Under the pieces are notes generated by a model, which made no database searches, had not been told where the DNA came from, and saw only the letters and a list, made by a program, of their open reading frames with translations. A stretch of 64,000 nt of DNA from assembly GCA_003139095.1 (NCBI GenBank), contig PLHW01000035.1:1-64000 (forward strand). The letters are read 5' to 3'. Of this stretch, positions 8,300 to 16,865 are shown piece after piece (positions within the stretch are counted from its first letter, which is position 1; the number at the start of each line of letters is the position of its first letter). Origin of the DNA: Acidobacteriaceae bacterium (lineage in GTDB: Bacteria > Acidobacteriota > Terriglobia > Terriglobales > Acidobacteriaceae). The position numbers and the translations under genes were made by a program.

Positions 8300-9367
8300 A
8301 TGCTCAATTCAGCATTAAACAAGGGAAGGCTCCTGACGGTTCTGTTCCATCTAATCGGTTGGGGTGGACTCCTCGCGTTTGCTGTACCCCCCGCATCGGC
8401 TCAGTTCAAAGCATGGGTTATGGCCAAACTCCCCGAGAGACCGTGGGGTCTGGGAGTCGATTCGAAGGGCAACATCTACACATCGCTTCCTCTAACCGGC
8501 GAGGTTGTGGTGCTAAAGGATGACGGTACCTACGATCACATCGCATGGGTGCCTTCGAAGGAAGAAAGCGGGAAGGATCTCATTGGCCTAGTAGGAGTCG
8601 ATAAGGCGGACAGTATTTACGTCTTTGACAAGGCTCACTCGAAATATGACGAGGAGGATTTGACGAATCCCTTCCATCCGGCGTGCCGGGACGCGACGGC
8701 GACTCGCACCGGGATCTATAAGATCGACCCCAAGACGCGACGGGTGACGGCCCTCGCGACAAAAGCGGACGGTTGGCCTTTCTGCTTTCTTCATGGTGTA
8801 GCAGTCGACTCGAACGGCAATGTGTACACGGCTGACGTCACCTACTCGGCTATTTGGAAGATCTCGCCGGATGGCAAGAAAGTTGATCTCTGGTCAGCCC
8901 ATCCGCTGCTTAACTGGCCAGCGAGTCCTTACTCCGGAGTCTTCTTCGATTCGGAAGTCTACCTTGGCGTCAGCGCTTTAGCGGTCGACAAACAACAGAA
9001 GAACATTTACGCGGTTACCATGGGCGTTCCGATGGTGCTCAAAATCCCGATAAAAGAGGACGGCTCTGCGGGTGAGCCTCAGGCCTTGCAGCCTAGCGGG
9101 TACTCGCTGCTTGACGGTGTCGTACTCGACGCAAAAGGAAACATCTACATTTCCGAGATGCTGCGAAACGAGATTTGGGTTCTTTCGCCTGACGGTTCGC
9201 AACGCATCCTGATAGCCAACAAGATGAACGCTCCGCTGGACAACAACACAGGGCTAGTTTTAAAGGGCGACGTTCTTTGCACCTCCAATTTTGGCTTCGC
9301 GCATTCGAAGTCCGAAGATGCGGACCGGACGGTGGTTTGCATGAACGGTTTCACTGTGCCGAAATAG
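8300..9367 (+). CDS. Secreted SMP-30/NHL-type beta-propeller protein
   Basis: A 355-residue exported protein with signal peptide MLNSALNKGRLLTVLFHLIG... ending PPASAQ. The rest has repeated propeller blades typical of SMP-30/gluconolactonase/NHL proteins: WGLGVDSKGNIYTSLPLTGEV, LVGVDKADSIYVFDK, GVAVDSNGNVYTADVTYSAIW, ALAVDKQQKNIYAVTMG and GVVLDAKGNIYISEMLRNEIW. Each has the D-x-x-G/x-N-I/V-Y signature. An enzyme activity (lactonase) is possible but catalytic metal ligands cannot be assigned confidently. A GGACGGGCGAC stretch just upstream could serve as the ribosome site. It is a single-gene unit between repeat-rich gaps. Confidence 0.78.
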   Translation: MLNSALNKGRLLTVLFHLIGWGGLLAFAVPPASAQFKAWVMAKLPERPWGLGVDSKGNIYTSLPLTGEVVVLKDDGTYDHIAWVPSKEESGKDLIGLVGVDKADSIYVFDKAHSKYDEEDLTNPFHPACRDATATRTGIYKIDPKTRRVTALATKADGWPFCFLHGVAVDSNGNVYTADVTYSAIWKISPDGKKVDLWSAHPLLNWPASPYSGVFFDSEVYLGVSALAVDKQQKNIYAVTMGVPMVLKIPIKEDGSAGEPQALQPSGYSLLDGVVLDAKGNIYISEMLRNEIWVLSPDGSQRILIANKMNAPLDNNTGLVLKGDVLCTSNFGFAHSKSEDADRTVVCMNGFTVPK

Positions 9368-9473
9368 CGGCAACCCGAAAGATCGTGCTGCCTCTCTTGT
9401 CGTTCATTCGTCGTTAAATCCCCATTACACTCAAAACCCTCCCCGGTCCGGCACGGCTGCAACCATTTGCAGG

Positions 9474-9502
9474 TTGACAGGGCAACGACCATAGAACATA
9501 AT
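9474..9502 (+). promoter_or_regulatory. Sigma-70-type promoter
   Basis: TTGACA at 9474-9479 is separated by 17 bp from CATAAT at 9497-9502, a near-consensus pair, 76 bp upstream of the ATG at 9579. It would transcribe the secreted protein gene at 9579. Confidence 0.55.
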
Positions 9503-9578
9503 CTGGCGACGTAGTGGGCGCACCTCCCCGCTATCCGATGCCCGGAGACGTTACGCTTCCACTTGGGGGTTCCTTCCG

Positions 9579-10220
9579 ATGTTATTCAGGATAATCCGCA
9601 CATCCGTCTTGGTTCTGGTTACCTTTCTTGTGCTGGGTCGCGTGACTTGGGCACAGTCGAGTGCGGATGCAGCCGTTAGCCAGACAACCGAAACGCTCAC
9701 CATCACCATCAATGGCACGCTTGGACCGGTCCTGTCGGGCAGCGATCCCATCGGCGCCGATGGGCAAAGCGGAACCGTCACCATCATGGCCAGCGAGTCG
9801 CTGTCGCCCACGAAACACACCAAGACTTCCGCCACCTACACTCTTCCCGCCGGCGCAATCACCGCTGTCGTGGGAGGCGAGACCTTCAGCAACAACTCTC
9901 CGGCCAAGATGACGATCAAGCTGGCGAAGAAGGCAGACACGCTGACTTTGACTTTTGCCTCTTCCATCGATGGTTTCAGTTTTACCATCACGGATACGAC
10001 CACTCTGGAGGCCGGCAGTTGGACGACTGCCGTGCTCGAACACCCCGAGGTCTTCGCTCCCTCTCCGCAGACGCTGACGGCGGCCAAGTCTGCCACCGGA
10101 AAGGGTAGTAAGTTCGAATACACGGTCGAAGGAGAGGCAACGGTTCTCGGCGTGGCTGGAACCGCTTCTAACAGTGCCCAGGTGGACCCGGTTCTTCCCG
10201 ACGACGATTTGGATCAATAA
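9579..10220 (+). CDS. Secreted protein of unknown function
   Basis: A 213-residue protein with a clear signal peptide (MLFRIIRTSVLVLVTFLVLGRVTWAQ). The mature part is rich in Thr and Ser and made of short beta-strand-like stretches (TLTITINGTLGPVLSG, TVTIMASESLS, MTIKLAKKADTLTLTFAS), ending in an acidic tail DPVLPDDDLDQ. This looks like an all-beta extracellular domain, but I do not recognise a family. Fewer than 10% of residues are aromatic and there is no cysteine in the mature chain. It has a good promoter at 9474-9502 and no neighbour close enough to form an operon. Confidence 0.65.
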   Translation: MLFRIIRTSVLVLVTFLVLGRVTWAQSSADAAVSQTTETLTITINGTLGPVLSGSDPIGADGQSGTVTIMASESLSPTKHTKTSATYTLPAGAITAVVGGETFSNNSPAKMTIKLAKKADTLTLTFASSIDGFSFTITDTTTLEAGSWTTAVLEHPEVFAPSPQTLTAAKSATGKGSKFEYTVEGEATVLGVAGTASNSAQVDPVLPDDDLDQ

Positions 10221-10731
10221 GGCGGTTGTCCTGTTGATTCTCAGCCGACCCAGTGAGAGCTGACGCTCATTAGCTTTGGACCTTGCTGATCTCTGGAAGC
10301 ACTTGCCGGAAGCTCGGCGAAGGTGGATTCCCTTCGGGAATACTCCCGGACGCCGCGCGGGGCCTTTGGCTGTGGGACGGTGTTCAAGCTAACGCCGATT
10401 TTTCGACCGCTGTGATCTAGTGTCCCTTTTTGCCGCTCTCTATTTCCCTCATTGGCTCTTTGCCCGCCCCTCCACAAATTCCTTGACTTAGCCCCCGCCC
10501 TCGCCATCAACTAAGAACAGCACACACCTTGCGTCGGCCCCTGGGCACCCCCGGTGCCTAAAGCCGAAGGCGCTCTTTGACTCGAAGATGTATAGGGCGG
10601 ACACTCCGGTCCGCCCCCGAAGCCTCCCAGGAGGCTTCCTGGCTAAGTACGATCTTTGCTTCGAAAAATGCCTCCCAGGAGGCGAGGGTTGGAGACAGGT
10701 CTTTGACATTTTCATGGGCGTGAGCCTTGCA
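10221..10731. other. Non-coding tract with short hairpins
   Basis: No gene is supported. Three stems are visible: GGGCGGAC/GTCCGCCC at 10595-10616, GAAGCCTCC/GGAGGCTTC at 10619-10638, and GCCTCCCAGGAGGC at 10670-10683, the last two sharing the core CCTCCCAGGAGG. They lead into the A+T-rich element at 10732. Confidence 0.55.
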
Positions 10732-10895
10732 CCATGCGGGTTTGACAACTCGTGAGTCGCCTCTCGATTTCTTGCAGTTGACGGTAAGTCTTTGGTTTAT
10801 AAAGACTTTAGCTATAAGTCCTTATTCCTCAAAGACCTGGCGCTCCGCACCCTCTAAGTCTTTGACTTCATTAGACCAGGGGAGGGGGGCTACCC
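10732..10895 (-). repeat. Degenerate copy of the AAAG[TA][AC]TT element
   Basis: Read on the minus strand it opens GGGTAGCCCCCCTCCCC, carries CAAAGACTT and AATAAGGACTTATAGCTAAAG, then CAACTGCAAGAAA, and ends TCAAACCCGCATGG. These land in the same order as GGGGGGTACCCCCC, AATAAAGACTTAGACGTAAAG, TTAACTGCGATAAA and CAAAACCCGCATT in the element at 11047-11382. It is shorter and much more diverged. It lies directly 3' of that element on the same strand. Confidence 0.55.
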
Positions 10896-10926
10896 AGTCA
10901 CCCGACCATTCGCAACGCGTTGGTTT

Positions 10927-10962
10927 CCCCTGTGATCCTCTGTGCCCCCCGTGGTTAAAGCC
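10927..10962 (-). repeat. Short purine-rich interspersed repeat
   Basis: On the minus strand this reads TTAACCACGGGGGGCAC followed by AGAGGATCACAGGGGAAACC. It resembles the CCACGG-GGCACAGAGG type of interspersed repeat I know from many environmental genomes; that resemblance is from memory and unverified. It sits between the two AAAG-type elements. Confidence 0.4.
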
Positions 10963-11046
10963 TTTGACTTCCTCGTCGGACGCCAAATCCGACGCCCGCA
11001 GCCGAGGCGAATTCATAAAGAGCACTGTTTTCAACGCACTACACTG

Positions 11047-11382
11047 AATGCGGGTTTTGGCAGAGCTTAAGTCTTTCATCTTGAATACTTTACTTGTAAG
11101 CATCTTCGAATGAATACTTTGCGAGGAACGGGCCGAAAAGACCCATTTTATCGCAGTTAACTCCCATGCGCTCAAGACTTTACGTCTAAGTCTTTATTCC
11201 GCAAGACTTTGGCAGGCAACAGTCAAAAAATTGCCTAAAATCGGACCTAACTTAAACTCAATAAAAGAGTTACAATAACTAAGTTCAAGTCTATATTTTT
11301 GAATACTTTGAAAGCCAACTTACTCTAACCGACTGATTTCATTAGATAGTGCTTGTGAGGGGAGGGAGGGGGGGTACCCCCC
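11047..11382 (-). repeat. AAAG[TA][AC]TT element, full copy 1
   Basis: A 336-base A+T-rich unit in G+C-rich surroundings. On the minus strand it begins with the perfect palindrome GGGGGGTACCCCCC (11369-11382) and ends CTGCCAAAACCCGCATT. It matches 45221-45558 almost from end to end, with exact shared runs of roughly 30-47 bases separated by variable patches. Repeated words AAAGTATTC, AAAGTCTTG and AAAGACTT occur at least seven times, one pair forming the hairpin AAGACTT/AAGTCTT. No open frame is conserved between the two copies. It begins 34 bp after the purH stop codon, on the same strand as purH. Confidence 0.85.
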
Positions 11383-11415
11383 ACAAGAAAGAGTCGTCTT
11401 TTGTGCCCAAGGCCC

Positions 11416-12966
11416 TTAGTGGCGGAAGTGGCGGACTCCGGTAAAGATCATTGCCAAGCCGAGCCGATCGGCGGCTTCGATCACTTCCTGGTCGCGCACC
11501 GAGCCACCCGGCTGAATAATCGCTGTCGCTCCGGCTTTGGCTATTTCTTCGACGCCATCGGGAAACGGGAAAAACGCATCCGACGCGGCGACGGTTCCCT
11601 TCAACGGGAGTTGCGCCTTCATGGCGCCGATCTTGCAGGAGTCGACGCGGCTCATCTGCCCCGCGCCCACGCCGACGGTTTGCCCGTCGCGCGCGTACAA
11701 AATCGCATTCGACTTGACGTGCTTGCAAATTTTCCAGGCAAAGAGCAACGCGCGATGTTCCTCTGCCGTCGGCGCACGCTTCGTCATCACCTTCAAATCC
11801 GATTCCTTCAACTGAAGCAGGTCCGCATCCTGAACGAGCAAGCCGCCGGAAATATTCTTCAGCACCCAGTCCTGCCGCCCCGGAGGAACCTCCACCAGGC
11901 GCAGATTCTTCTTCGAGGCGAAAACCTGTTTTGCAGCGGCGTCAAACGAAGGTGCAGCGATCACCTCCAGAAAAAGCTTGGCCATCTCGCTGGCGGCGGC
12001 CGCGTCAATGGGCCGGTTCACGCCAATCACCCCCCCGAATGCCGATACCGGATCGCACTCCAGCGCCCGCACATAGGCCTCGGCCAGCGTTTTTCCGGTC
12101 GCCGCGCCACAGGGATTTGTATGCTTGATGATGCCGCAAAACGGCCCTTCGAACTCGTGCGCCAGATCCCACGCGGCTTGCAAATCGACAATGTTGTTAT
12201 AAGAAAGCTCTTTTCCCTGCACTTGTTTTGCGTGCGCAACACCGGCAGCCGAATCGTCGGCATACATCGCCGCTTTCTGGTGCGGATTTTCGCCGTAGCG
12301 CAAATCCATCTGCTTGTGGAAACTCAGACGCAGCGTAGCTGGGAATCCGGCGGGCGGCGATAACTCGAACTTTTCGCCGACGCGCTCCAGCGTCGAGGCG
12401 ATCGCCGAATCGTAGGCCGCCGTCGTGGCAAACGCTTTTTGCGCCAGCCGCCACTTTGTTTCTTTAGAGAGTTCACCGCCCGCGCGCGCCATTTCATCGG
12501 CGATCGCCGCGTAATCGCCCGGAGACGTCACCACTGCGACATCCTGGAAATTCTTCGCCGCCGAGCGAATCATCGACGGGCCGCCAATGTCGATGTTCTC
12601 GATCAGTTCTTCGAAGTGCACACCCGGCTTGGCTGCGGTCTTTTCGAAGGCATAAAGGTTCACCACAACCATGTCGATGGCGGGTATGCCGTGCTCGGCC
12701 ACGGCCGCCCGATGGCCGGCGTCATCGCGCCGATGCAATATGCCGCCGTGCACCTTCGGATGCAGCGTTTTCACTCGTCCATCCAGCATCTCGGGAAAGC
12801 CGGTCAGATCAGAAACGTCTTGGACGGCAATACCGGAATCGCGCAAAAGCTTCGCCGTGCCGCCGGTGGAGACGAGCTCAACACCCAACCCGCTCAGCTG
12901 GCGGGCGAAATCCACCAGCCCCGATTTGTCAGTAACGCTAAGAATGGCGCGTTGAACCCTGGACAT
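11416..12966 (-). CDS. purH: Bifunctional AICAR transformylase/IMP cyclohydrolase
   Basis: Catalyses the last two steps of de novo IMP synthesis: formyl transfer to AICAR and ring closure. The 516-residue length is standard. The N-terminal MGS-like cyclohydrolase domain (about 1-145) shows [32 protein letters not shown] and [12 protein letters not shown]. The C-terminal transformylase domain carries [15 protein letters not shown], the folate/AICAR loop [28 protein letters not shown] and the C-terminal [17 protein letters not shown]. Start ATG 12966 gives [11 protein letters not shown] as in homologues. No purine-pathway neighbours are present. It is followed on the same strand by the A+T-rich element at 11047-11382. 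Confidence 0.97.
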   Translation of the reverse strand: MSRVQRAILSVTDKSGLVDFARQLSGLGVELVSTGGTAKLLRDSGIAVQDVSDLTGFPEMLDGRVKTLHPKVHGGILHRRDDAGHRAAVAEHGIPAIDMVVVNLYAFEKTAAKPGVHFEELIENIDIGGPSMIRSAAKNFQDVAVVTSPGDYAAIADEMARAGGELSKETKWRLAQKAFATTAAYDSAIASTLERVGEKFELSPPAGFPATLRLSFHKQMDLRYGENPHQKAAMYADDSAAGVAHAKQVQGKELSYNNIVDLQAAWDLAHEFEGPFCGIIKHTNPCGAATGKTLAEAYVRALECDPVSAFGGVIGVNRPIDAAAASEMAKLFLEVIAAPSFDAAAKQVFASKKNLRLVEVPPGRQDWVLKNISGGLLVQDADLLQLKESDLKVMTKRAPTAEEHRALLFAWKICKHVKSNAILYARDGQTVGVGAGQMSRVDSCKIGAMKAQLPLKGTVAASDAFFPFPDGVEEIAKAGATAIIQPGGSVRDQEVIEAADRLGLAMIFTGVRHFRH

Positions 12967-13076
12967 GATGACAGCCTCAATGAGGAAAAATGGGAAAGTA
13001 GAACAGGAAATTCTAGCAGCAAAGCGAGGGCGTGCTACACGAGGAGATGAGAGATTGAAGTTTGGGAAAGTTGAGA

Positions 13077-13712
13077 TTACTTGGCTTTCGCCTTCAGCTT
13101 GACATGGCCATCCTGCGTCTCGACCGAATAGACCACCGTGTCGCAGTGCTGCTGATGGCGAATCTCGTTGGTCTTCTTGCTGACGAATGCGACGAATGAG
13201 TCGAAGTTGCCCGAGGCGCTTTCGCCGAGCTTCTCTTTGGCCGCATTGAATGCGTTATACAACGATTCGATCTTCTCGCGCTCGCCCGCCGGCTCCGAGC
13301 ACTGGACCGAAAAAACTTCGCCCTCTGCCTTGGCGTGCCGGGTGACGCCGTAGGCCTGGCGCGGTCCCTCGCGCTCGGTGCTGCGCACGCCCTGCACCGA
13401 CAGAAGCGCTTCCTGCGGGCGACGGTAGCCCTCTTCGCGAATCCGCATCTTTTTGCGCCACAGATCGCTTTGAATCGCATAGCGCTGCGCCATCTCGTTG
13501 TAACGATAACGCTGAGAAAAATTCAGGCGTACGCCATCGCTGAACTTGCGCAGCAGGTTTGTAACTTTCCATTCAATCTCGGTCGGGGGGCGTTTGGCCG
13601 GATTGTTGAAGAAAATTTCATACTCGATCTTCAACCGGCGTAGAAGCCGGTCGAGCAGATTAAGTTCTTCCTCAATGTTTGCGATGGTTGCCACGGGGAT
13701 CTCCCACTCCAT
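13077..13712 (-). CDS. Conserved hypothetical protein, coiled-coil
   Basis: A 211-residue, highly charged, probably cytosolic protein. The first 100 residues look helical, with ATIANIEEELNLLDRLLRRL followed by KIEYEIFFNNPAKRPPTEIEWKV and FSQRYRYNEMAQRYAIQSDLWRKK. The I-E-Y-E-x-F-F...RPPTE segment is reminiscent of the C-terminal domain named after Myxococcus MXAN_5187; I cannot verify that. The C-terminal part (IESLYNAFNAAKEKLGESAS, FDSFVAFVSKKTNEIR, VVYSVETQDGHVKLKAKAK) is unassigned. No catalytic motif is seen. It lies alone between purH and the XRE regulator on the same strand. Confidence 0.7.
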   Translation of the reverse strand: MEWEIPVATIANIEEELNLLDRLLRRLKIEYEIFFNNPAKRPPTEIEWKVTNLLRKFSDGVRLNFSQRYRYNEMAQRYAIQSDLWRKKMRIREEGYRRPQEALLSVQGVRSTEREGPRQAYGVTRHAKAEGEVFSVQCSEPAGEREKIESLYNAFNAAKEKLGESASGNFDSFVAFVSKKTNEIRHQQHCDTVVYSVETQDGHVKLKAKAK

Positions 13713-13842
13713 AGGGTAAGCCCCGCAACGCCCGGGAGCACAGGTTCCCCCGGGTCATGCCAAGTGTGTACGAAAGTCACTTAGGATTGATTGGTTTGAA
13801 AAAGCAAATTGCGGCGGCAAAGCTGGCAGCAACTGCCAGACC

Positions 13843-14187
13843 TTATTTCCCGCTCGCCGCCATCTTCTTCACCATTGCCAGCACCAGCTTGCGGTCGCTG
13901 TCGTTCAAACTGGCCGAGTAGCGGCGCATCTGGCTGAGAAAGCGCACCTCGTCATCGGAGAGCTGGGGCAATCCCTTATGCCCGTTCGGAACCCCGTCCG
14001 CGAAAAACTGCGAGAGCGGAATATCCATGGCGCTGGCGATCTTCGCCAGCGTATCCAGCGACGGAATCGTGTGGCCGTTTTCCACGCGCGACAGGTAGCA
14101 GCGCAACAGGCCGGTGCGCTTTTCAATGTCGCCCTGCGACATGCTTCTTTGGAGGCGGTGATTTCGGATGGTCTCGCCGATTTTCAT
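13843..14187 (-). CDS. XRE-family helix-turn-helix regulator
   Basis: A 114-residue DNA-binding protein. The HTH_3/Cro-CI domain occupies about residues 1-60: IGETIRNHRLQRSMSQGDIEKRTGLLRCYLSRVENGHTIPSLDTLAKIASAMDIPLSQFF. The remainder (LPQLSDDEVRFLSQMRRYSASL then DRKLVLAMVKKMAAS) is helical and likely mediates oligomers. ATG 14187 (MKIGETIRN) is preferred to the ATG three codons upstream. It lies just downstream of the 14196-14413 gap and may regulate its neighbours, but no operator was identified. Confidence 0.85.
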   Translation of the reverse strand: MKIGETIRNHRLQRSMSQGDIEKRTGLLRCYLSRVENGHTIPSLDTLAKIASAMDIPLSQFFADGVPNGHKGLPQLSDDEVRFLSQMRRYSASLNDSDRKLVLAMVKKMAASGK

Positions 14188-14413
14188 AACGCACAATCGA
14201 ACTCAAACAAAAAAGGATGCGTGCATAGTAACCAGTGTGGCATTGTCTGGCAAGTGGAATTTCTTGGACCAAAGAGTTGCCCGAAATCCGTGAAACGCGA
14301 AAACAAAAGTCTGGGGTTGCGTTGAGTTCTGAATTTGCTCGATGAATTTTCCACGGGCCGGTCATGCCGAGCGATGACTGGCAAGGTCGATCGGCAAAAC
14401 TCACAATCCCGCG

Positions 14414-15169
14414 CTACTTCTTCAGCGCCCCCGCCAGAAAAGCCAGCGTCCGTTGCCATGCATCGGCCGCGTCTTCGGCGCGATATCCCTGCTTGTTATT
14501 CGGATTTTCGAACGCATGTCCGGCATCGGGATAGATCTTCACCTCAATCTTCTTCCCCAGTTTCTCCATCGCCGCCTGGAACTTCTTCACATCCTCCGGA
14601 GGAATACCGCGATCCTGCCCGCCAAACAATCCGAGGATGGGCGCGTGAATTTTTTTCAGCTCGTCGGCCTCGGTCGCGAGGTGCCCATAGTTGATTACCG
14701 CCGCCGCGAGATCCGGCTCGGCCAGCGCGGTGTCGAGGGAATACCCTCCGCCCATGCACCAGCCGATGGAGCCGATTCGATTCTTCTTCACATTCGGCTG
14801 TGATGCCAGATACGAGTAGGCGGCCTTCAGGTCCCGCACGGCCCGATCCTCGGGCACGCCGCGCATCAACTCGTGCGCTAGGTCGGGAGTGTCCGCAACC
14901 TTTCCCCGGTACAGATCGATTGCCAGCGCGACATATCCCTGGTCCGCGAGCTTGGACGCCTGCTCCTTCACCCAAGCGTTCAATCCCCACCATTCGTGAA
15001 TCACAATCAGGGCCGGAAACGGCCCCGACCCCGCAGGCGTATAAATCAGCCCGCTAACAGTCTCGTCGCCGGATTTGTAAGAGACCGGCTTCCCGTCCGC
15101 CGCGAACCCCATTGTGGAAAACAAGGAAACACAGAAAAACACGGTGAACATCAACGCAGCAGATTTCAT
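14414..15169 (-). CDS. Exported dienelactone hydrolase family protein
   Basis: An alpha/beta hydrolase of 251 residues with a signal peptide (MKSAALMFTVFFCVSLFSTMGFA). The nucleophile elbow is GSIGWCMGGGYSLD with Cys as in dienelactone hydrolases, the acid is in the LFGGQDRGIPPEDV stretch and the histidine in YPDAGHAFENP. ALIVIHEWWGLNAWVKEQA carries the oxyanion region. The family opens lactones such as dienelactone, but many exported acidobacterial members have unknown substrates. The next gene on the same strand is 176 bp away, so co-transcription is uncertain. Confidence 0.88.
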   Translation of the reverse strand: MKSAALMFTVFFCVSLFSTMGFAADGKPVSYKSGDETVSGLIYTPAGSGPFPALIVIHEWWGLNAWVKEQASKLADQGYVALAIDLYRGKVADTPDLAHELMRGVPEDRAVRDLKAAYSYLASQPNVKKNRIGSIGWCMGGGYSLDTALAEPDLAAAVINYGHLATEADELKKIHAPILGLFGGQDRGIPPEDVKKFQAAMEKLGKKIEVKIYPDAGHAFENPNNKQGYRAEDAADAWQRTLAFLAGALKK

Positions 15170-15345
15170 AGATTACCCCCAACAGATCAACTTCTTCTCC
15201 GCGGATCAACGCGGATTCTCGCGGATCTTCCTTTTGTCTTTTCCATCTTTGTCTCCTTCAATCATCTGCGAAAATCCGTGTACCCCGTGAAAATGAAGTT
15301 GCGGTCAAATTGCCCAATTACAAAATTATCAAATTACCCAATGCC
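15170..15345. repeat. Intergenic tract with short interspersed repeats
   Basis: The gap holds CGCGGATCAACGCGGATT then CTCGCGGATC (repeated CGCGGAT words near 15200-15226), ATCTGCGAAAATCCGTG near 15266, and an A+T-rich run of AATTGCCC/AATTACAAAATTATC/AAATTACCC words at about 15307-15345. These resemble degenerate tandem repeats; no gene is supported. Confidence 0.45.
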
Positions 15346-16275
15346 TCAATTGTGCTTCACAAACCTCCCATTCTTCTGGCCGGTAAGGGAGTTGTAAACC
15401 GTCTCCAGAAAAAGATCCTCGGTAATGAAATCGCCCGAATATTTCTTCCACGGGTCCAATATCTTTTTCTCCTTCATGTCCGCGAGAGACATCTTCTTGT
15501 CGAGCGCCTGCTGCACGGCCGCCCGCGTTTCCTTGAGCATCTTCACGTAGGCATGCACATCATTCAGGTTTGAAACCGGCCCGTGCCCGGGAATCACCTT
15601 CACATCCGGGGGCAGCGATGCGATCGCGCCCTCCACGCCCGCAATCATGCCATCGATGCTGCCGCCGCCATCCACGTCAATAAAAGGAAACCCATAGGTC
15701 ACGAAGTCGTCGCCCATGTGTACCACGTTCGACTTGGGAAAATAAATCACCGAGTCGCCATCCGTATGGCCCGCGGGAAAATGGAGCGCCCGAATATCTT
15801 CGCCATTCAGATGCACGGTCACATCATGATCGAACGTGATAATCGGCAGCGCGGCCTTGGGCTGCGCCTTTGCCTCGAAATGCAGCGCCCCGCCGTTTCC
15901 CGCCCGCCCGCCCTCTTCCAGGCGCTTGCGCACATTGTCCTGCGCAATAATCGGCGCCTGCTTCTGGAAAAATTCGTTACCGCCCGTATGGTCCTGGTGA
16001 TAGTGCGTGTTAATGATGAACCTCACCGGCTTGTCGGTAATCCCTTTCAACGCCGCCTGAATCTTGTCGGCGAGCGGAGCATACTGGTCGTCGACTACGA
16101 CGATGCCATCCTCACCTACCGACGCTCCAATATTCCCGCCTGCCCCTTCCAACATGTAGACGGATCCACCCACTTTTGAAACCTTGATCTGCACTTTGCT
16201 GAAGTCCTGATCCTGCGCGAAGCATAGGCCTGCCGAGATGCAAGCCAAAATTGCAATTCGAGACGATGCCCGCAT
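15346..16275 (-). CDS. Exported metallo-beta-lactamase-fold hydrolase
   Basis: A 309-residue MBL-fold protein with a signal peptide (MRASSRIAILACISAGLCFA). Metal ligands are visible as HYHQDHTGGNEFF (the HxHxDH motif), HFPAGHTDGDSVIYFP, the D of VVHMGDDFV and the last His of VIPGHGPVSN. This arrangement fits the SoxH/class-B-like periplasmic hydrolases, not a proven beta-lactamase. Substrate unknown. It starts at ATG 16275, divergent from the P-II gene with 140 bp between start codons, so the two share an upstream region. Confidence 0.87.
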   Translation of the reverse strand: MRASSRIAILACISAGLCFAQDQDFSKVQIKVSKVGGSVYMLEGAGGNIGASVGEDGIVVVDDQYAPLADKIQAALKGITDKPVRFIINTHYHQDHTGGNEFFQKQAPIIAQDNVRKRLEEGGRAGNGGALHFEAKAQPKAALPIITFDHDVTVHLNGEDIRALHFPAGHTDGDSVIYFPKSNVVHMGDDFVTYGFPFIDVDGGGSIDGMIAGVEGAIASLPPDVKVIPGHGPVSNLNDVHAYVKMLKETRAAVQQALDKKMSLADMKEKKILDPWKKYSGDFITEDLFLETVYNSLTGQKNGRFVKHN

Positions 16276-16415
16276 AATACCCCCATCACGTTGATACGAA
16301 CCGCGAATAGAACAATATAAACATTTCCAATCGCCAGGATAAATAGTTTCGATTTCCGTACAGTAAGATCAGAGGCTACTGTTATCATGCCGCACGGAAT
16401 CAGGCGGACCCAACG

Positions 16416-16754
16416 ATGACTAAGGTTGAAGCGATTATTCAGGTTTCGAAGCTGGATGCGGTGAAGGACGCACTGCACGAAATCGGCGTGGAAGGAATGA
16501 CAGTTCTGGAGGCTCGCGGGCATGGCCGCCAGAAGGGCCACACCGAGTTCTATCGCGGGCGCGAATATTCGGTGGATCTCATTCCCAAGGTAAAGCTCGA
16601 AATCGTTCTCGCCGATGAGGCCGTCGAAAAAGCCGTGCAGGCCATTGCCAACGCCGCCCGCACCGGCAAAATCGGCGACGGCAAGATTTTTCTCTCCCGC
16701 ATCGACGAAGCGATTCGTATCCGCAATGACGAACGCGGCGACGGCGTTCTATAG
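16416..16754 (+). CDS. glnB: P-II nitrogen regulatory protein
   Basis: A 112-residue trimeric signal protein that reports nitrogen and energy status by binding ATP/ADP and 2-oxoglutarate. The T-loop reads GHTEFYRGREYSVDLIPK and Tyr is exactly at position 51, the uridylylation site. The B-loop TGKIGDGKIF and C-loop IRIRNDERG are intact. GlnD, its modifying enzyme, follows 111 bp downstream on the same strand, so the pair is probably one unit. Whether it is GlnB or GlnK cannot be fixed from sequence; the ammonium transporter is 10 kb away and not adjacent. Confidence 0.96.
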   Translation: MTKVEAIIQVSKLDAVKDALHEIGVEGMTVLEARGHGRQKGHTEFYRGREYSVDLIPKVKLEIVLADEAVEKAVQAIANAARTGKIGDGKIFLSRIDEAIRIRNDERGDGVL

Positions 16755-16865
16755 GGGACGGGCTGAACAGCACCGAAGCCGTTTTGTGATCAGCCGCGAG
16801 CGGTTGACTCGAATTCGGTTTGCGCGTTTAAACGCGCACGCTTTTTCTGAAATGAGAGCATCGGC

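Noticed and set aside
10732-11382. CRISPR-like repeat array
   Set aside because: The repeated words are only 8-9 bp, in both orientations and irregularly spaced, with no spacer pattern and no cas genes.
11401-12363. 320-codon open frame antisense to purH
   Set aside because: purH is complete and conserved on the other strand; the frame has no family feature.
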